This document shows, piece by piece, positions 51,400 to 60,449 of a stretch of DNA of 64,000 nucleotides (within the stretch, counting starts at the first letter, position 1; each line of letters opens with the position of its first letter). The notes below the pieces were generated by a model. It was given only the letters and a program-made list of their open reading frames with translations. It did no database searches and had not been told where the DNA came from. The position numbers and the translations under genes are program-made. This stretch comes from Vibrio metoecus (GTDB taxonomy: Bacteria; Pseudomonadota; Gammaproteobacteria; Enterobacterales; Vibrionaceae): positions 248,001 to 312,000 of the forward strand of contig NZ_CP035687.1 of NCBI RefSeq assembly GCF_009665255.1, read 5' to 3'.

Positions 51400-51928
51400 A
51401 CCATACACTTGGGATCTTTTTGTTCGGGCGACGCACTGGTTAGTTGCCGCCCTTTTCTTGGCTAATTTTTTTGCGATTGAAGAGGGTAGTGATCCCCATG
51501 AGTGGGTTGGGTATGTGGTTATGGGTGCCGTTATTCTGCGTTTAGGCTGGGGGCTAATCACTCACTCCCCTGCTCGGCTAACGGCTTTTACGCCATCCAT
51601 TCCCAAAGCCATTGAGCACATTAAAGAAGTGGTGCGAACCAAACAAGATAACCACACTGGGCACAATCCTGCTGGTGCGATTATGATTTGGGCAATGTGG
51701 ATTTTACTGCTCGCCACCGGTTTATCGGGTTGGATGAATGAGTGGGATCTGTTTTGGGGTGAAGACTGGATTAAAGAGGTGCATGAAACCTTAGCTAACC
51801 TCACTATGGCTGCTGTTGCCGTCCATGTTTCAGCGGTGATTATTATGTCTAAATTTACTGGGCATCCTTATGTGCATGGAATGCTGAAAGGGCATAAAAC
51901 ATCTTCACAAAATAGTGAACCGTCGTGA
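51392..51928 (+). CDS. Cytochrome b561-family membrane protein
   Basis: A 178-residue protein with four hydrophobic helices. Histidines able to bind heme b lie in FVRATHWLVAAL, in NHTGHNPAGAIM and in KEVHETLAN/AAVAVHVSAVI. This is the Ni,Fe-hydrogenase/cytochrome b561 type of quinol-linked electron carrier. The partner is probably the PepSY protein whose gene overlaps it. A terminator follows 4 bp after the stop. Electron acceptor unknown. Confidence 0.88.
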   Translation: MAKPYTWDLFVRATHWLVAALFLANFFAIEEGSDPHEWVGYVVMGAVILRLGWGLITHSPARLTAFTPSIPKAIEHIKEVVRTKQDNHTGHNPAGAIMIWAMWILLLATGLSGWMNEWDLFWGEDWIKEVHETLANLTMAAVAVHVSAVIIMSKFTGHPYVHGMLKGHKTSSQNSEPS

Positions 51929-51932
51929 TTGC

Positions 51933-51959
51933 AAAAGGCGAGCTCAGCTCGCCTTTTTT
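51933..51959. terminator. Bidirectional terminator between cytochrome b561 and helD
   Basis: AAAAGGCGAGC-TCA-GCTCGCCTTTTTT, an 11-bp stem with A and T ends, between two convergent genes. Confidence 0.92.
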
Positions 51960-51983
51960 CTGCGTTTCACATTAATCCAGATT

Positions 51984-54047
51984 CTATTTCTGCTTAACAA
52001 CCGGATAGTCATCATTCAGCAGCTCTTGAACAAAACTGGATCCGTTGCCATTGTAAGTCACCCACACTTTCTCTTTGCCGCGAGTGAGTGCCACATAAAA
52101 TAAACGTCGCTCTTCTGCATAAGCAAAATCGTCTTCGCCTTGGCTCAATGCACTGTCGAGATGCAGTGCTTTCACTCTAGCAGGAAACTGCCCTTCATCG
52201 ACTGCCAAAATAATCACAAAATCAGCCTCTTTACCTTTACTCGCATGGCAAGTCATAAAATCAATTTTTAAGGAGAGATAGCGATTTTGCCAATCTTTCA
52301 AAAGTTCTGGTTTATGGTAGTGGTTACGGCCAAGTAAAAGCACTGTTTTTAGTTTATTCGTTGAACGATTGAGCTCATCGAGAATTTTTTCCACCGCGTT
52401 ATTGGGTGCCAACACGACTGATTTTTGCTTTTGCGTTTTGAAACTATTCAGCGTTTTCGGTAACTGATTCGGGTTTTGCTGAATAAAACGGTTAGCTACC
52501 GCCCCAATCTGATCATTAAAACGGTAAGTCGTATCCAGATAATGCACTGTCGATTGAGCAAAACGGGTTGCAAAACCAGTGGTTAAATCCACATCCGAAC
52601 CCGCAAATTGATAAATCGATTGCCAGTCATCGCCCACCGCAAACAAGTTGCACTGGCCTTGGTTCTGCTCACACAGCGCTTGTAACAAGCGTAAACGCTG
52701 CGGCGAGATGTCTTGATACTCATCTACCATGATAAATTTCCACGGCGATCGGAATTTGCCTTTTTCGACATACTCGGTCGCTCTGGTGATCATGATGTTG
52801 AAATCAATCTGGTTTTGATTTTTAAGCATCTGCTGCCACGCTTGATAGCACGGCCAGCATAAGGAAAGCTCGCTGTTTAAGCGCGGGAAATCCTCATGAT
52901 CGACTAAGCGCTCCTGCAGCTCTTTCTTGCTCAAACCCAGTTGTGCCAACTGATCGAGCTGCTTCTCTAACCAAGCAATCAATTTCGGGTTTTCAACATG
53001 ACTGCCAAGTTCATCATCCCCCGCCAGATACGCAATTGGCCATTTGGCGAGATGTTTTTGCCAACGTTTAAAGTTGGTCGGCGTCATCCAATGGCGCTTT
53101 AGCCAATCAATACACCAAGCTTGCTTTAGTTTATTGTCGTTCGCCAGTGGAGACATAATAACCGTTTTACCTTCCACTCGGTTGAGGATCCGCAATCCTA
53201 GCTGATGGAAAGTATTAACGTGTAGCCGATCGGCTTCCAAGCCAATTTTATTTTTTAAACGCTCAGCCATCTCTTGTGCCGCATCGCGTGCAAAAGCCAC
53301 CATCAAAATTTGCTCGGGCTTCGCCAAGTGACTTTGCAACAAATAAGAAACTCGCGCAGTTAATACACTTGTTTTGCCTGAACCTGCCCCTGCCAGTACA
53401 AGATTATGATCATCATTGAGTAAGACAGCATATTGTTGCGATACATTGAGCGGCGAAGACTCACACTGTGAAAATAGGACCGTCCAATTTGCACGCTCTA
53501 TCTCCAACCAAGCTTGGTTACGTTCATAAAGCGTGGCTGAGGTATCGAGCAACCAAGGCAATAAAGTATCGAATACTGTAGGAAGGTGCTTTTGTGCTTC
53601 ATGCAGCGTCATATCCATCCGCTTTAAGTCAGCGTATACCTGCTCGACCCAAGCTTCGATAGACGAGTGTGACAAGAAAGAAGGCAGACGTTTTAAGCGC
53701 GACAACTCTTGCTGCCAGCGAGGAAAATACAGGCTCAACTGTTCACACTGTTGATTGTGCCAAGCCTGATAATGCGCGACAAGTTGATGCGCAAAATGCC
53801 GACACTCTGGCCAAGGTAGCCCTTGTACTAACCAGCTACGTTGTACGCCATTTTCAGGGTGCGCAAAAAACTGCAATGTTCCCCAGACTAAGCCTCTGCG
53901 GATCTGCACTTCTCCATTCCATACATGGAATGGAATACGTTCTTCGCTACTAAGCGAAGTCAGAACCAGCCACTCGTTATCAAGTTCGACTTGGTAATAT
54001 TCATTGGCAATAAAGAACTGTGCAGTCTTATTTGCGTTCAGCTGCAT
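51984..54047 (-). CDS. helD: DNA helicase IV (UvrD/Rep superfamily 1)
   Basis: A 687-residue 3'-5' DNA helicase (E. coli HelD 684). Motif I is LAGAGSGKTSVLTAR near residue 215, motif II is IMVDEYQDIS, motif III is VGDDWQSIYQF, and later motifs include TCHASKGKEADFVI and RRLFYVALTRGKEKVW. The N-terminal 200 residues are the HelD-specific extension. It starts with ATG at 54047. It is flanked by unrelated genes and is probably monocistronic. Confidence 0.93.
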   Translation of the reverse strand: MQLNANKTAQFFIANEYYQVELDNEWLVLTSLSSEERIPFHVWNGEVQIRRGLVWGTLQFFAHPENGVQRSWLVQGLPWPECRHFAHQLVAHYQAWHNQQCEQLSLYFPRWQQELSRLKRLPSFLSHSSIEAWVEQVYADLKRMDMTLHEAQKHLPTVFDTLLPWLLDTSATLYERNQAWLEIERANWTVLFSQCESSPLNVSQQYAVLLNDDHNLVLAGAGSGKTSVLTARVSYLLQSHLAKPEQILMVAFARDAAQEMAERLKNKIGLEADRLHVNTFHQLGLRILNRVEGKTVIMSPLANDNKLKQAWCIDWLKRHWMTPTNFKRWQKHLAKWPIAYLAGDDELGSHVENPKLIAWLEKQLDQLAQLGLSKKELQERLVDHEDFPRLNSELSLCWPCYQAWQQMLKNQNQIDFNIMITRATEYVEKGKFRSPWKFIMVDEYQDISPQRLRLLQALCEQNQGQCNLFAVGDDWQSIYQFAGSDVDLTTGFATRFAQSTVHYLDTTYRFNDQIGAVANRFIQQNPNQLPKTLNSFKTQKQKSVVLAPNNAVEKILDELNRSTNKLKTVLLLGRNHYHKPELLKDWQNRYLSLKIDFMTCHASKGKEADFVIILAVDEGQFPARVKALHLDSALSQGEDDFAYAEERRLFYVALTRGKEKVWVTYNGNGSSFVQELLNDDYPVVKQK

Positions 54048-54290
54048 TGGTAAAAGCCCACTAACAAAGTTGTCGGCAATAATAACCTAATCCCCCTCCC
54101 TGATGAAAAGATAATGTCAATATTCTTAGTGATTAATCAATACTCAACAATCACTTGGCAGCCCAGTTATTCAGCCAATCCCACTTTATCGCTTCATAGC
54201 AGAAACACGATTTTTCTTTATCTTGATCAGAATCTTATTACTTCAATCTGCTAAACTCCCCACTTTCTATACTCACTGACGTGCTGCGCT

Positions 54291-56459
54291 GTGCCAAAAA
54301 TCAACCAACTGCGCCTGTATTGGGCAAATAAAACTGTTAACTACAGTGTTTTGATCTTACTGACTTTACTTGGTGTAGTGATCCCCGCTTGGCACTATCA
54401 GCTCAATACTTGGATTACCCCTCTCATTTTAGGCGTGATTGCGGCGGCACTCGCCGAACGTGATGACCGTTTTAGTGGGCGTTTGAAATCGATCACCCTG
54501 ACATTGATCTGTTTCGCGATCGCTGCTTTTTCAATTGAAATTCTATTTCGCACCCCTTGGTTGTTCGCCATTGGCCTTTTCAGTTCAACCTTTGGCTTTA
54601 TCATGCTCGGCGCGCTAGGCTCACGTTACGCGAGCATCGCGTTTGCTTCACTGTTGATCGCTATTTACACCATGCTCGGGGCGCACCAAAGCACCAATAT
54701 CTGGTTCCAGCCTTTGCTGCTACTCAGTGGCAGCGCGTGGTACTACTTAATGTCGATGCTTTGGCATGCATTCTGGCCAATGCAACCGGTACAGCAGAAT
54801 CTCGCTAATATATTTCTGCAATTGGCTAATTACTTGGAAGCCAAATCTACACTGTTTCATCCCGTGTCGAATATGGTACCGCAGCCTTATCGCATCACAG
54901 AAGCGAACCTGAACGCCGCGACAGTAAACGCACTGAACCAATGTAAAGCCATCTTTCTTACGCGCTCGAAACGCGGGCATGTCGACAGTGCCAGTGACCG
55001 GTTTTTGAACATCTATTTTCTCGCACAAGATATTCACGAACGCGTCAGCTCAAGCCACTACCGTTACCAAGAACTGGCTGAGCATTTTGGCCGCTCAGAC
55101 ATCCTCTTTCGCTTTAAATATCTATTGGAAACGCAAGCCAAAGCCTGTCGCGATATTGCGCAGTCCATCCGTTTAGGTCACAGCTACCAGCATGATTCTG
55201 CGTCCATCGTTGCACTGGATGAACTGCAACTGTCTCTCAGTTATTTACGCCAACAAGATCGCCGAGATTGGAAGAGTTTGCTCGGCCAATTAGGGTATCT
55301 GTTTAATAACCTTGCCACCGTAGAAAAGCAGCTCAATAACGTAAGTAATCCTGATGTCGCAAAGCCTGAAGAGGGGATGTTAGATGATACCGAAGCACAC
55401 ACCTTAGGCAGCATGTGGGAACGTTTACGCGCAAACCTGAATAAAGATTCTCTGCTTTTTCGTCACGCATTACGCATGTCTATCGCACTGACCGCAGGTT
55501 ACGGCATCATTCAAGGATTAGGTATTGAACGCGGTTACTGGATCTTGCTTACGACCCTATTTGTTTGTCAGCCTAACTATGCCGCGACCAAACAGAAACT
55601 CACCGCTCGAATCATAGGAACGTTAGCCGGATTGTTTGTCGGTGTACCATTACTGACATTCTTCCCCTCACAAGAAAGCCAACTGGTGTTTATTGTACTT
55701 TCTGGGGTGATGTTCTTTGCCTTTCGCTTGAACAATTACGGCTATGCCACAGGTTTTATTACCTTACTGGTGCTGTTTTGTTTTAACCAACTCGGGGAAG
55801 GCTATGCTGTTGTACTACCAAGGTTAGCCGATACCTTGATTGGTTGTGCTTTAGCTGTTGCGGCCGTCGCGTGGATTTTGCCAGACTGGCAATCGAAACG
55901 CTTACACAAGGTCATGGCTGAAGCTGTGGATGCCAACAAGCAGTATCTCGCACAAATCATCGGTCAGTATCGAATTGGGAAAAAAGACAGCTTGAGCTAT
56001 CGCATTGCTCGCCGTCATGCCCATAACCAAGATGCGGCACTTTCTGCCGCTGTCACCAATATGCTGGCAGAGCCCGGCCGTTATCGAGCGGCAGCAGATG
56101 AGAGCTTCCGTTTCTTAACCCTTAATCATGCCTTGCTCAGTTACATCTCTGCGCTCGGAGCTCATCGAACTCGGCTTGATGATGAAACGGTGCATCAGTT
56201 GGTGCTCGATTCACATCGCGTGATTCATCAGCATCTCGACTTGCTTCACCAACAGTTATTCGACCACTGTGAAGAGTGTGATACTAGCAACATTGATAGC
56301 TCTGGGTTGGAAAAACGTCTGGCGGAATGGCGTGAAGATGATGATGGTTCAGCACGGATGGTACTGCAACAATTGCACTTGATATATCGCATGTTGCCAG
56401 AGCTGCACTCCCTCGCGAGCAAGTTTGCAGTGCGAGTGAGTTCGAATACTGACAAATAA
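54291..56459 (+). CDS. YccS/YhfK-family inner-membrane protein
   Basis: A 722-residue protein with two blocks of about six transmembrane segments (about 15-165 and 395-525), each followed by a cytoplasmic region. This is the YccS (FUSC/aromatic acid exporter-like) layout, with E. coli YccS of similar length. The start is GTG at 54291 (PKINQLRLYWANKTVNYS). Function in bacteria is unproven; efflux of aromatic acids is assumed for some relatives. No adaptor or outer-membrane partner genes are adjacent. A terminator follows. Confidence 0.85.
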   Translation: MPKINQLRLYWANKTVNYSVLILLTLLGVVIPAWHYQLNTWITPLILGVIAAALAERDDRFSGRLKSITLTLICFAIAAFSIEILFRTPWLFAIGLFSSTFGFIMLGALGSRYASIAFASLLIAIYTMLGAHQSTNIWFQPLLLLSGSAWYYLMSMLWHAFWPMQPVQQNLANIFLQLANYLEAKSTLFHPVSNMVPQPYRITEANLNAATVNALNQCKAIFLTRSKRGHVDSASDRFLNIYFLAQDIHERVSSSHYRYQELAEHFGRSDILFRFKYLLETQAKACRDIAQSIRLGHSYQHDSASIVALDELQLSLSYLRQQDRRDWKSLLGQLGYLFNNLATVEKQLNNVSNPDVAKPEEGMLDDTEAHTLGSMWERLRANLNKDSLLFRHALRMSIALTAGYGIIQGLGIERGYWILLTTLFVCQPNYAATKQKLTARIIGTLAGLFVGVPLLTFFPSQESQLVFIVLSGVMFFAFRLNNYGYATGFITLLVLFCFNQLGEGYAVVLPRLADTLIGCALAVAAVAWILPDWQSKRLHKVMAEAVDANKQYLAQIIGQYRIGKKDSLSYRIARRHAHNQDAALSAAVTNMLAEPGRYRAAADESFRFLTLNHALLSYISALGAHRTRLDDETVHQLVLDSHRVIHQHLDLLHQQLFDHCEECDTSNIDSSGLEKRLAEWREDDDGSARMVLQQLHLIYRMLPELHSLASKFAVRVSSNTDK

Positions 56460-56464
56460 TACTT

Positions 56465-56492
56465 AAGCCAGTCCGATGACGACTGGCTTTTT
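56465..56492 (+). terminator. Terminator after the YccS-like gene
   Basis: AAGCCAGTC-CGATGAC-GACTGGCTT followed by T (56465-56492), 5 bp after the stop codon. Confidence 0.85.
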
Positions 56493-56733
56493 ATCCTCTC
56501 ATGCTGCGCGACATCAGGCTCATCTTGATTATCCCCCGAACTTTATTGAGCCTTTTCTAAACTATATCACCGCATTTTTTGAAAACACTGACACTTTTCG
56601 GACAAAAAACCACCAGCCCAGCGTTAATTTTTGCGTATTACAACACGGCGACATAGAGCGGATCAGGATGATGAGCACCGATTGTCGAAAACGTCTAAAC
56701 AACGACCTATTTTCATTAATACCGGAACACGCC

Positions 56734-56895
56734 ATGAGTCATCAACAATTTGAACGTTGGAAATCACAATTACAGCAGTTAAGCCCACAGCAACTTCGTG
56801 CACTACAAGGCGAAATTGATCGCTCACTCCATCAAAGTGAACCCTCAATTTTGACCGAAGAAGAGCGCGATGCGATTGCACACCTGTTTTCTTAA
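56734..56895 (+). CDS. Small acidic-basic helical protein of 53 residues, unknown function
   Basis: MSHQQFERWKSQLQQLSPQQ starts at ATG 56734 after a weak GGAAC. The product is helical, with many Gln and Leu, and has no signal or membrane span. The phrase QLSPQQLRALQGEID resembles the helical start of some IS1595-type transposases, but no transposase follows. The same frame is open back to 56476, but that upstream part overlaps the YccS terminator and does not look like protein. Likely a short conserved Vibrio protein; identity unknown. Confidence 0.55.
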   Translation: MSHQQFERWKSQLQQLSPQQLRALQGEIDRSLHQSEPSILTEEERDAIAHLFS

Positions 56896-56951
56896 CTTGA
56901 GTAACCCAAGCGGTACGGCTAAACTTTAAGCACAAAGGTGAGGTAAACACT

Positions 56952-57242
56952 ATGCCCGTATCAGCAGTCCCTAATGGCTCTTCAATGCTCATGCAATCTT
57001 CCAAAATGATGGAGGACGCCGCGCGTGACATTCAACAATCTAGCCTCCCTGTTGAATCATCAAACTCTAAAATCACGGATCCAAGTCAGCAGCCTGCTCC
57101 TCCGGCAATCAAAAAACAGTATGCCGATCATATTGATGCCTTAAATGCTCTCAATCAGGCATCACACTACAGTCGCATCGGTACCAACATCATTCAGCGC
57201 GATCAAGACATGCTCGGCACCATGTTGGATGTGCGCGTTTAA
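56952..57242 (+). CDS. Small FlgC-like (flagellar rod C-terminal-like) protein of 96 residues
   Basis: ATG 56952 follows AAAGGTGAGG. The protein begins with a SSKMMEDAARDIQQSS helix, has a Pro/Ser/Gln-rich middle, and ends YSRIGTNIIQRDQDMLGTMLDVRV (quoted in part), which resembles the C-terminal helix of rod proteins such as FlgC. No other flagellar gene is near. It may be a diverged short rod-like protein with another role. The family call is from pattern only. Confidence 0.65.
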   Translation: MPVSAVPNGSSMLMQSSKMMEDAARDIQQSSLPVESSNSKITDPSQQPAPPAIKKQYADHIDALNALNQASHYSRIGTNIIQRDQDMLGTMLDVRV

Positions 57243-57328
57243 AGCAAACTGTAAGCTTTTTTATCCTTGCGTTGAAATTCACCTCTTTCGCTTTACAATG
57301 CCCAGCAAACTCAATACCAAGAACTGTT

Positions 57329-58582
57329 ATGCCTAAGTTTGCTCTGCTGCCCCCTTATTCGCCGGATATGGCGACTCTTGATAACGATATGCTGACTGAG
57401 CAACTCGCTCCGCGCTTTCACAGGCCAAATTTACGCCTAACGCCAAGCCCCGCACTCAATGAACAACAAGTCATGAAGCGCTGGCAAAAACTGGATGCCC
57501 CCCAAGCTCAAGCGTTACTGCTCGATGAACATACCGAACAGACCATGCTGGCTTACCAGAAAAACATCGAGTATTTCATCGGCACCGTGAAGTTACCTGT
57601 CGGAATTGCCGGGCCGCTGCGCGTCAACGGTTCGCATGCCCAAGGGGATTATCTGGTTCCGCTTGCCACCACGGAAGCGGCGTTGGTTGCTTCATACCAC
57701 CGCGGTAGCCAGCTGATCACCGCAGCAGGGGGAGCAAGTGCGCTATTGATCAATGAAGGGGTGACTCGAACACCTGTCTTTGCCTTTCTCTCTTTAGCGC
57801 AAGCCGGACAATTTGTCGGTTGGGTCACCAGCCAGTTTGAACAGATGAAAGAGATTGCTCAATCCACCACCGCTCACGGTAAGCTCAAAGATATTCAAGT
57901 CAATATTGAGGGCAATCACGTCTATCTGGTGTTTGAATACACCACAGGCGATGCGAGTGGGCAGAACATGGTGACCATCGCTACGCATGCGGTATTCGAG
58001 TTTATTTTGCGCCACTCTCCGGTCACACCGACTCAAGCCTTTTTGGACGGTAACCTCTCCGGCGATAAAAAAGCCAACAGCTACACGCTACGCAGTGTGC
58101 GTGGCAAAAAAGTAACCGCAGAAGTTCACCTATCCACTGAGTTAGTCAAAAAATATCTGCACACCACACCAGAAAAAATGGTGCAGTTTGGACAAATGAC
58201 CACAGTGGGTGGCGCGCTTAGTGGCGCAATCGGAGTCAACGCGCATTACGCGAATGCCCTGGCGGCACTCTACATTGCGTGCGGACAAGATGCCGCATGT
58301 GTCGCGGAATCCGCGATTGGGATGACACGCATGGAAATACACCCGAAAGGCGGTCTGTATGCCAGCGTAACGTTACCCAATTTGATGGTAGGAACGGTTG
58401 GGGGCGGCACTAGTCTACCCAGCCAACAAGCTTGTTTATCCTTAATGGGATTAGCGGGACAAGGCCACGCAAGAGCCTTAGCGGAAGTGGCGGCCGCACT
58501 CTGTCTTGCCGGTGAGTTATCGATTGTCGGGGCGTTTTGTGCAGGGCATTTTTCGCGTGCACACCATAAGCTCGCGCGCTGA
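57329..58582 (+). CDS. HMG-CoA reductase, class I-like
   Basis: A 417-residue enzyme that reduces HMG-CoA to mevalonate with NAD(P)H. Class I marks are YFIGTVKLPVGIAGPLRVNG, PLATTEAALVAS (catalytic glutamate), DKKANS (catalytic lysine), ACGQDAACVAES (catalytic aspartate) and GHFSRAHHKLAR (catalytic histidine). The common DAMGMNM reads DASGQNM here. Class II bacterial enzymes differ at these points. ATG 57329 has a weak ribosome binding site; another in-frame ATG lies at 57368. No other mevalonate pathway gene is in the window. Horizontal origin has been proposed for the Vibrio enzyme. Confidence 0.9.
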   Translation: MPKFALLPPYSPDMATLDNDMLTEQLAPRFHRPNLRLTPSPALNEQQVMKRWQKLDAPQAQALLLDEHTEQTMLAYQKNIEYFIGTVKLPVGIAGPLRVNGSHAQGDYLVPLATTEAALVASYHRGSQLITAAGGASALLINEGVTRTPVFAFLSLAQAGQFVGWVTSQFEQMKEIAQSTTAHGKLKDIQVNIEGNHVYLVFEYTTGDASGQNMVTIATHAVFEFILRHSPVTPTQAFLDGNLSGDKKANSYTLRSVRGKKVTAEVHLSTELVKKYLHTTPEKMVQFGQMTTVGGALSGAIGVNAHYANALAALYIACGQDAACVAESAIGMTRMEIHPKGGLYASVTLPNLMVGTVGGGTSLPSQQACLSLMGLAGQGHARALAEVAAALCLAGELSIVGAFCAGHFSRAHHKLAR

Positions 58583-58653
58583 ACACTCAGCGCGCAAAAC
58601 CCATTTCCTGTGCGAAGCAATACCAGAATCAGTAAGGCTAAGGAACAAAAAGA

Positions 58654-59754
58654 TTAGTGGGTCAGGATCACGTCGCGTTGTGACACACTGACCCCTTTAA
58701 TTTGCGCGAACACTGACATGCCCACCTTTAGCGCCAACTCCGCGTGAGCCCATTCAGTAACCACCGCCCACAAATAGCATTTCGGTGCCAATTCCAATTT
58801 CAGCGAAACACTTTTTTTGCTCGGTTGTTGGTGTTCAATCGCCACAATGCGTGCTGGCAAAATATTTCGAATGGAACTCGCGGTCGGTTTGTCTAGCGCT
58901 ATCGACACATCATTGGCACGCACTTGCATGCGCACACTGCTGCCGATTTCAGCATCCACTTGCTGTACCCAAAGTAGAACCTCATCCGCCAAGCGAACTT
59001 GAGTCAAACCGTATTCTTGGTGATGTTTGCTCACCGTTGCGGAAAACAGCGTGCTTTGCTCACTGAATGATTGCCAAGGTCGCATCGCTTTGGATGACCA
59101 GACTTGCTCAATCGGCCCCGAACTCAAAACTTTGCCCTGATCCAATACCACCAGATGATCGGCCAAGCGCAAAATTTCCTGCATGCTGTGTGAGACATAA
59201 AGGATCGGCAGTTGAAAATGCTGCGCGAGGTTTTCCAGAAACGGCATCACTTCTTTCTTACGTGGCATATCGAGCGATGCCAGCGGTTCATCCATCAACA
59301 ATAAATCGGGTTTAGACAGCAGTGCACGCCCAATCGCCACACGCTGCTTTTCTCCACCAGAGAGATCGCGTGGATGGCGATCTAATAACGGCTCTAATGC
59401 CAATAAGCGAGTGACGCTGGCAAAATAATCAGGATCAGCTTGAGTCACCCCGTAATTGAGGTTGCCACGCACCGTATAGTGCGGAAAAAGCCGTGCATCT
59501 TGGAACACATAACCGATCTTGCGTTGTTCAATCGGCAGGTTAATACGCTGTGATGAACTAAACAGAGTTCGTCCGGCAAGGTGAATTTCACCGTGCTCAG
59601 GCGTGGTTAATCCACTAATCAGGTTGATTAACGAGGTTTTCCCCGCTCCAGAACGGCCAAAAATCGCGCAAATCCCTGATGCAGGCAGTCGTAAATCCAC
59701 ATAGAGGTGAGTATCCCCTAATTGCTTTTGGATTTGTAAAATCACCTCGCTCAT
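58654..59754 (-). CDS. modC: Molybdate ABC transporter ATP-binding protein ModC
   Basis: A 366-residue ATPase. Walker A is GRSGAGKTS, the signature LSGGEKQRVAIGRAL and Walker B LLLMDEPLASLD. The C-terminal 130 residues form a TOBE/Mop molybdate-binding domain. The ATG at 59754 overlaps the modB stop by one base (TAATG), so it is translationally coupled; a longer in-frame start inside modB is not needed. It drives molybdate uptake for molybdenum cofactor enzymes such as NapA. Confidence 0.95.
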   Translation of the reverse strand: MSEVILQIQKQLGDTHLYVDLRLPASGICAIFGRSGAGKTSLINLISGLTTPEHGEIHLAGRTLFSSSQRINLPIEQRKIGYVFQDARLFPHYTVRGNLNYGVTQADPDYFASVTRLLALEPLLDRHPRDLSGGEKQRVAIGRALLSKPDLLLMDEPLASLDMPRKKEVMPFLENLAQHFQLPILYVSHSMQEILRLADHLVVLDQGKVLSSGPIEQVWSSKAMRPWQSFSEQSTLFSATVSKHHQEYGLTQVRLADEVLLWVQQVDAEIGSSVRMQVRANDVSIALDKPTASSIRNILPARIVAIEHQQPSKKSVSLKLELAPKCYLWAVVTEWAHAELALKVGMSVFAQIKGVSVSQRDVILTH

Positions 59755-60443
59755 TACTGCACTCCTAAGCGATGCTTCATGCGCCGGCTTAACCATTCAG
59801 AAGTAAACAGTGAACCCAATGCAATAACGATGGAGATCACACACAGCCGCGCGGCTTCCATTTCCGAACCCGGTGTTTCTAAAAAGGTGAACATGGCCAG
59901 CGGGATGGTTTGCGTTTCCCCTGGGATGTTAGAAACAAAACTGATGGTGGCACCAAACTCGCCAAGGCTACGCGCAAAAGCCAACATCACCCCAGTCAAA
60001 ATTCCCGGCAAAGTTAACGGCAAAGTGATGGTGAAAAAGACTCGCAGTGGTGAGGCACCTAAAGTGCGGGCTGCTTGTTCGAGTTTTTGATCGACGCTTT
60101 CCAGACTGAGACGAATCGAGCGCACCATTAAAGGCAGCGCAATCACCATACAAGCCAACATCGCGCCACGCCAACTGAAGCTGAAACTCAGCCCAAACAC
60201 TTGATAAAGCCATTGGCCGATAAAGCCTTGCCGACCCATGCTGATCAGCAGCAAATAGCCAATTACCACTGGCGGCAAAACTAGTGGCAGATGCACTAAG
60301 CTATCAATCAGCCCTTTACCCACAAAAGAAGTACGTGCCAATACCCACGCCAGCACGATGCCGATCGGCAGCAACCATAACGTGGCGTAACCCGCCACTT
60401 TCAAACTCAGCACCAGCGCTGCCCATTCGTAATCGGTCAACAC
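59754..60443 (-). CDS. modB: Molybdate ABC transporter permease ModB
   Basis: A 229-residue inner-membrane protein with about five or six hydrophobic helices. The cytoplasmic coupling loop LEQAARTLGASPLRVFFTITLPL is the EAA motif. The start is GTG at 60443, six bases after the modA stop. It forms the molybdate channel with ModA and ModC. Confidence 0.94.
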   Translation of the reverse strand: MLTDYEWAALVLSLKVAGYATLWLLPIGIVLAWVLARTSFVGKGLIDSLVHLPLVLPPVVIGYLLLISMGRQGFIGQWLYQVFGLSFSFSWRGAMLACMVIALPLMVRSIRLSLESVDQKLEQAARTLGASPLRVFFTITLPLTLPGILTGVMLAFARSLGEFGATISFVSNIPGETQTIPLAMFTFLETPGSEMEAARLCVISIVIALGSLFTSEWLSRRMKHRLGVQ

Positions 60444-60449
60444 AACTCA

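Noticed and set aside
51310..51561. 83-residue minus-strand frame opposite the PepSY-cytochrome junction
   Set aside because: Shadow of two overlapping real genes; no start signal.
56476..56733. N-terminal extension of the 53-residue protein
   Set aside because: It begins within the terminator hairpin of the YccS-like gene and has no protein-like pattern; the ATG at 56734 starts the coherent helical part.
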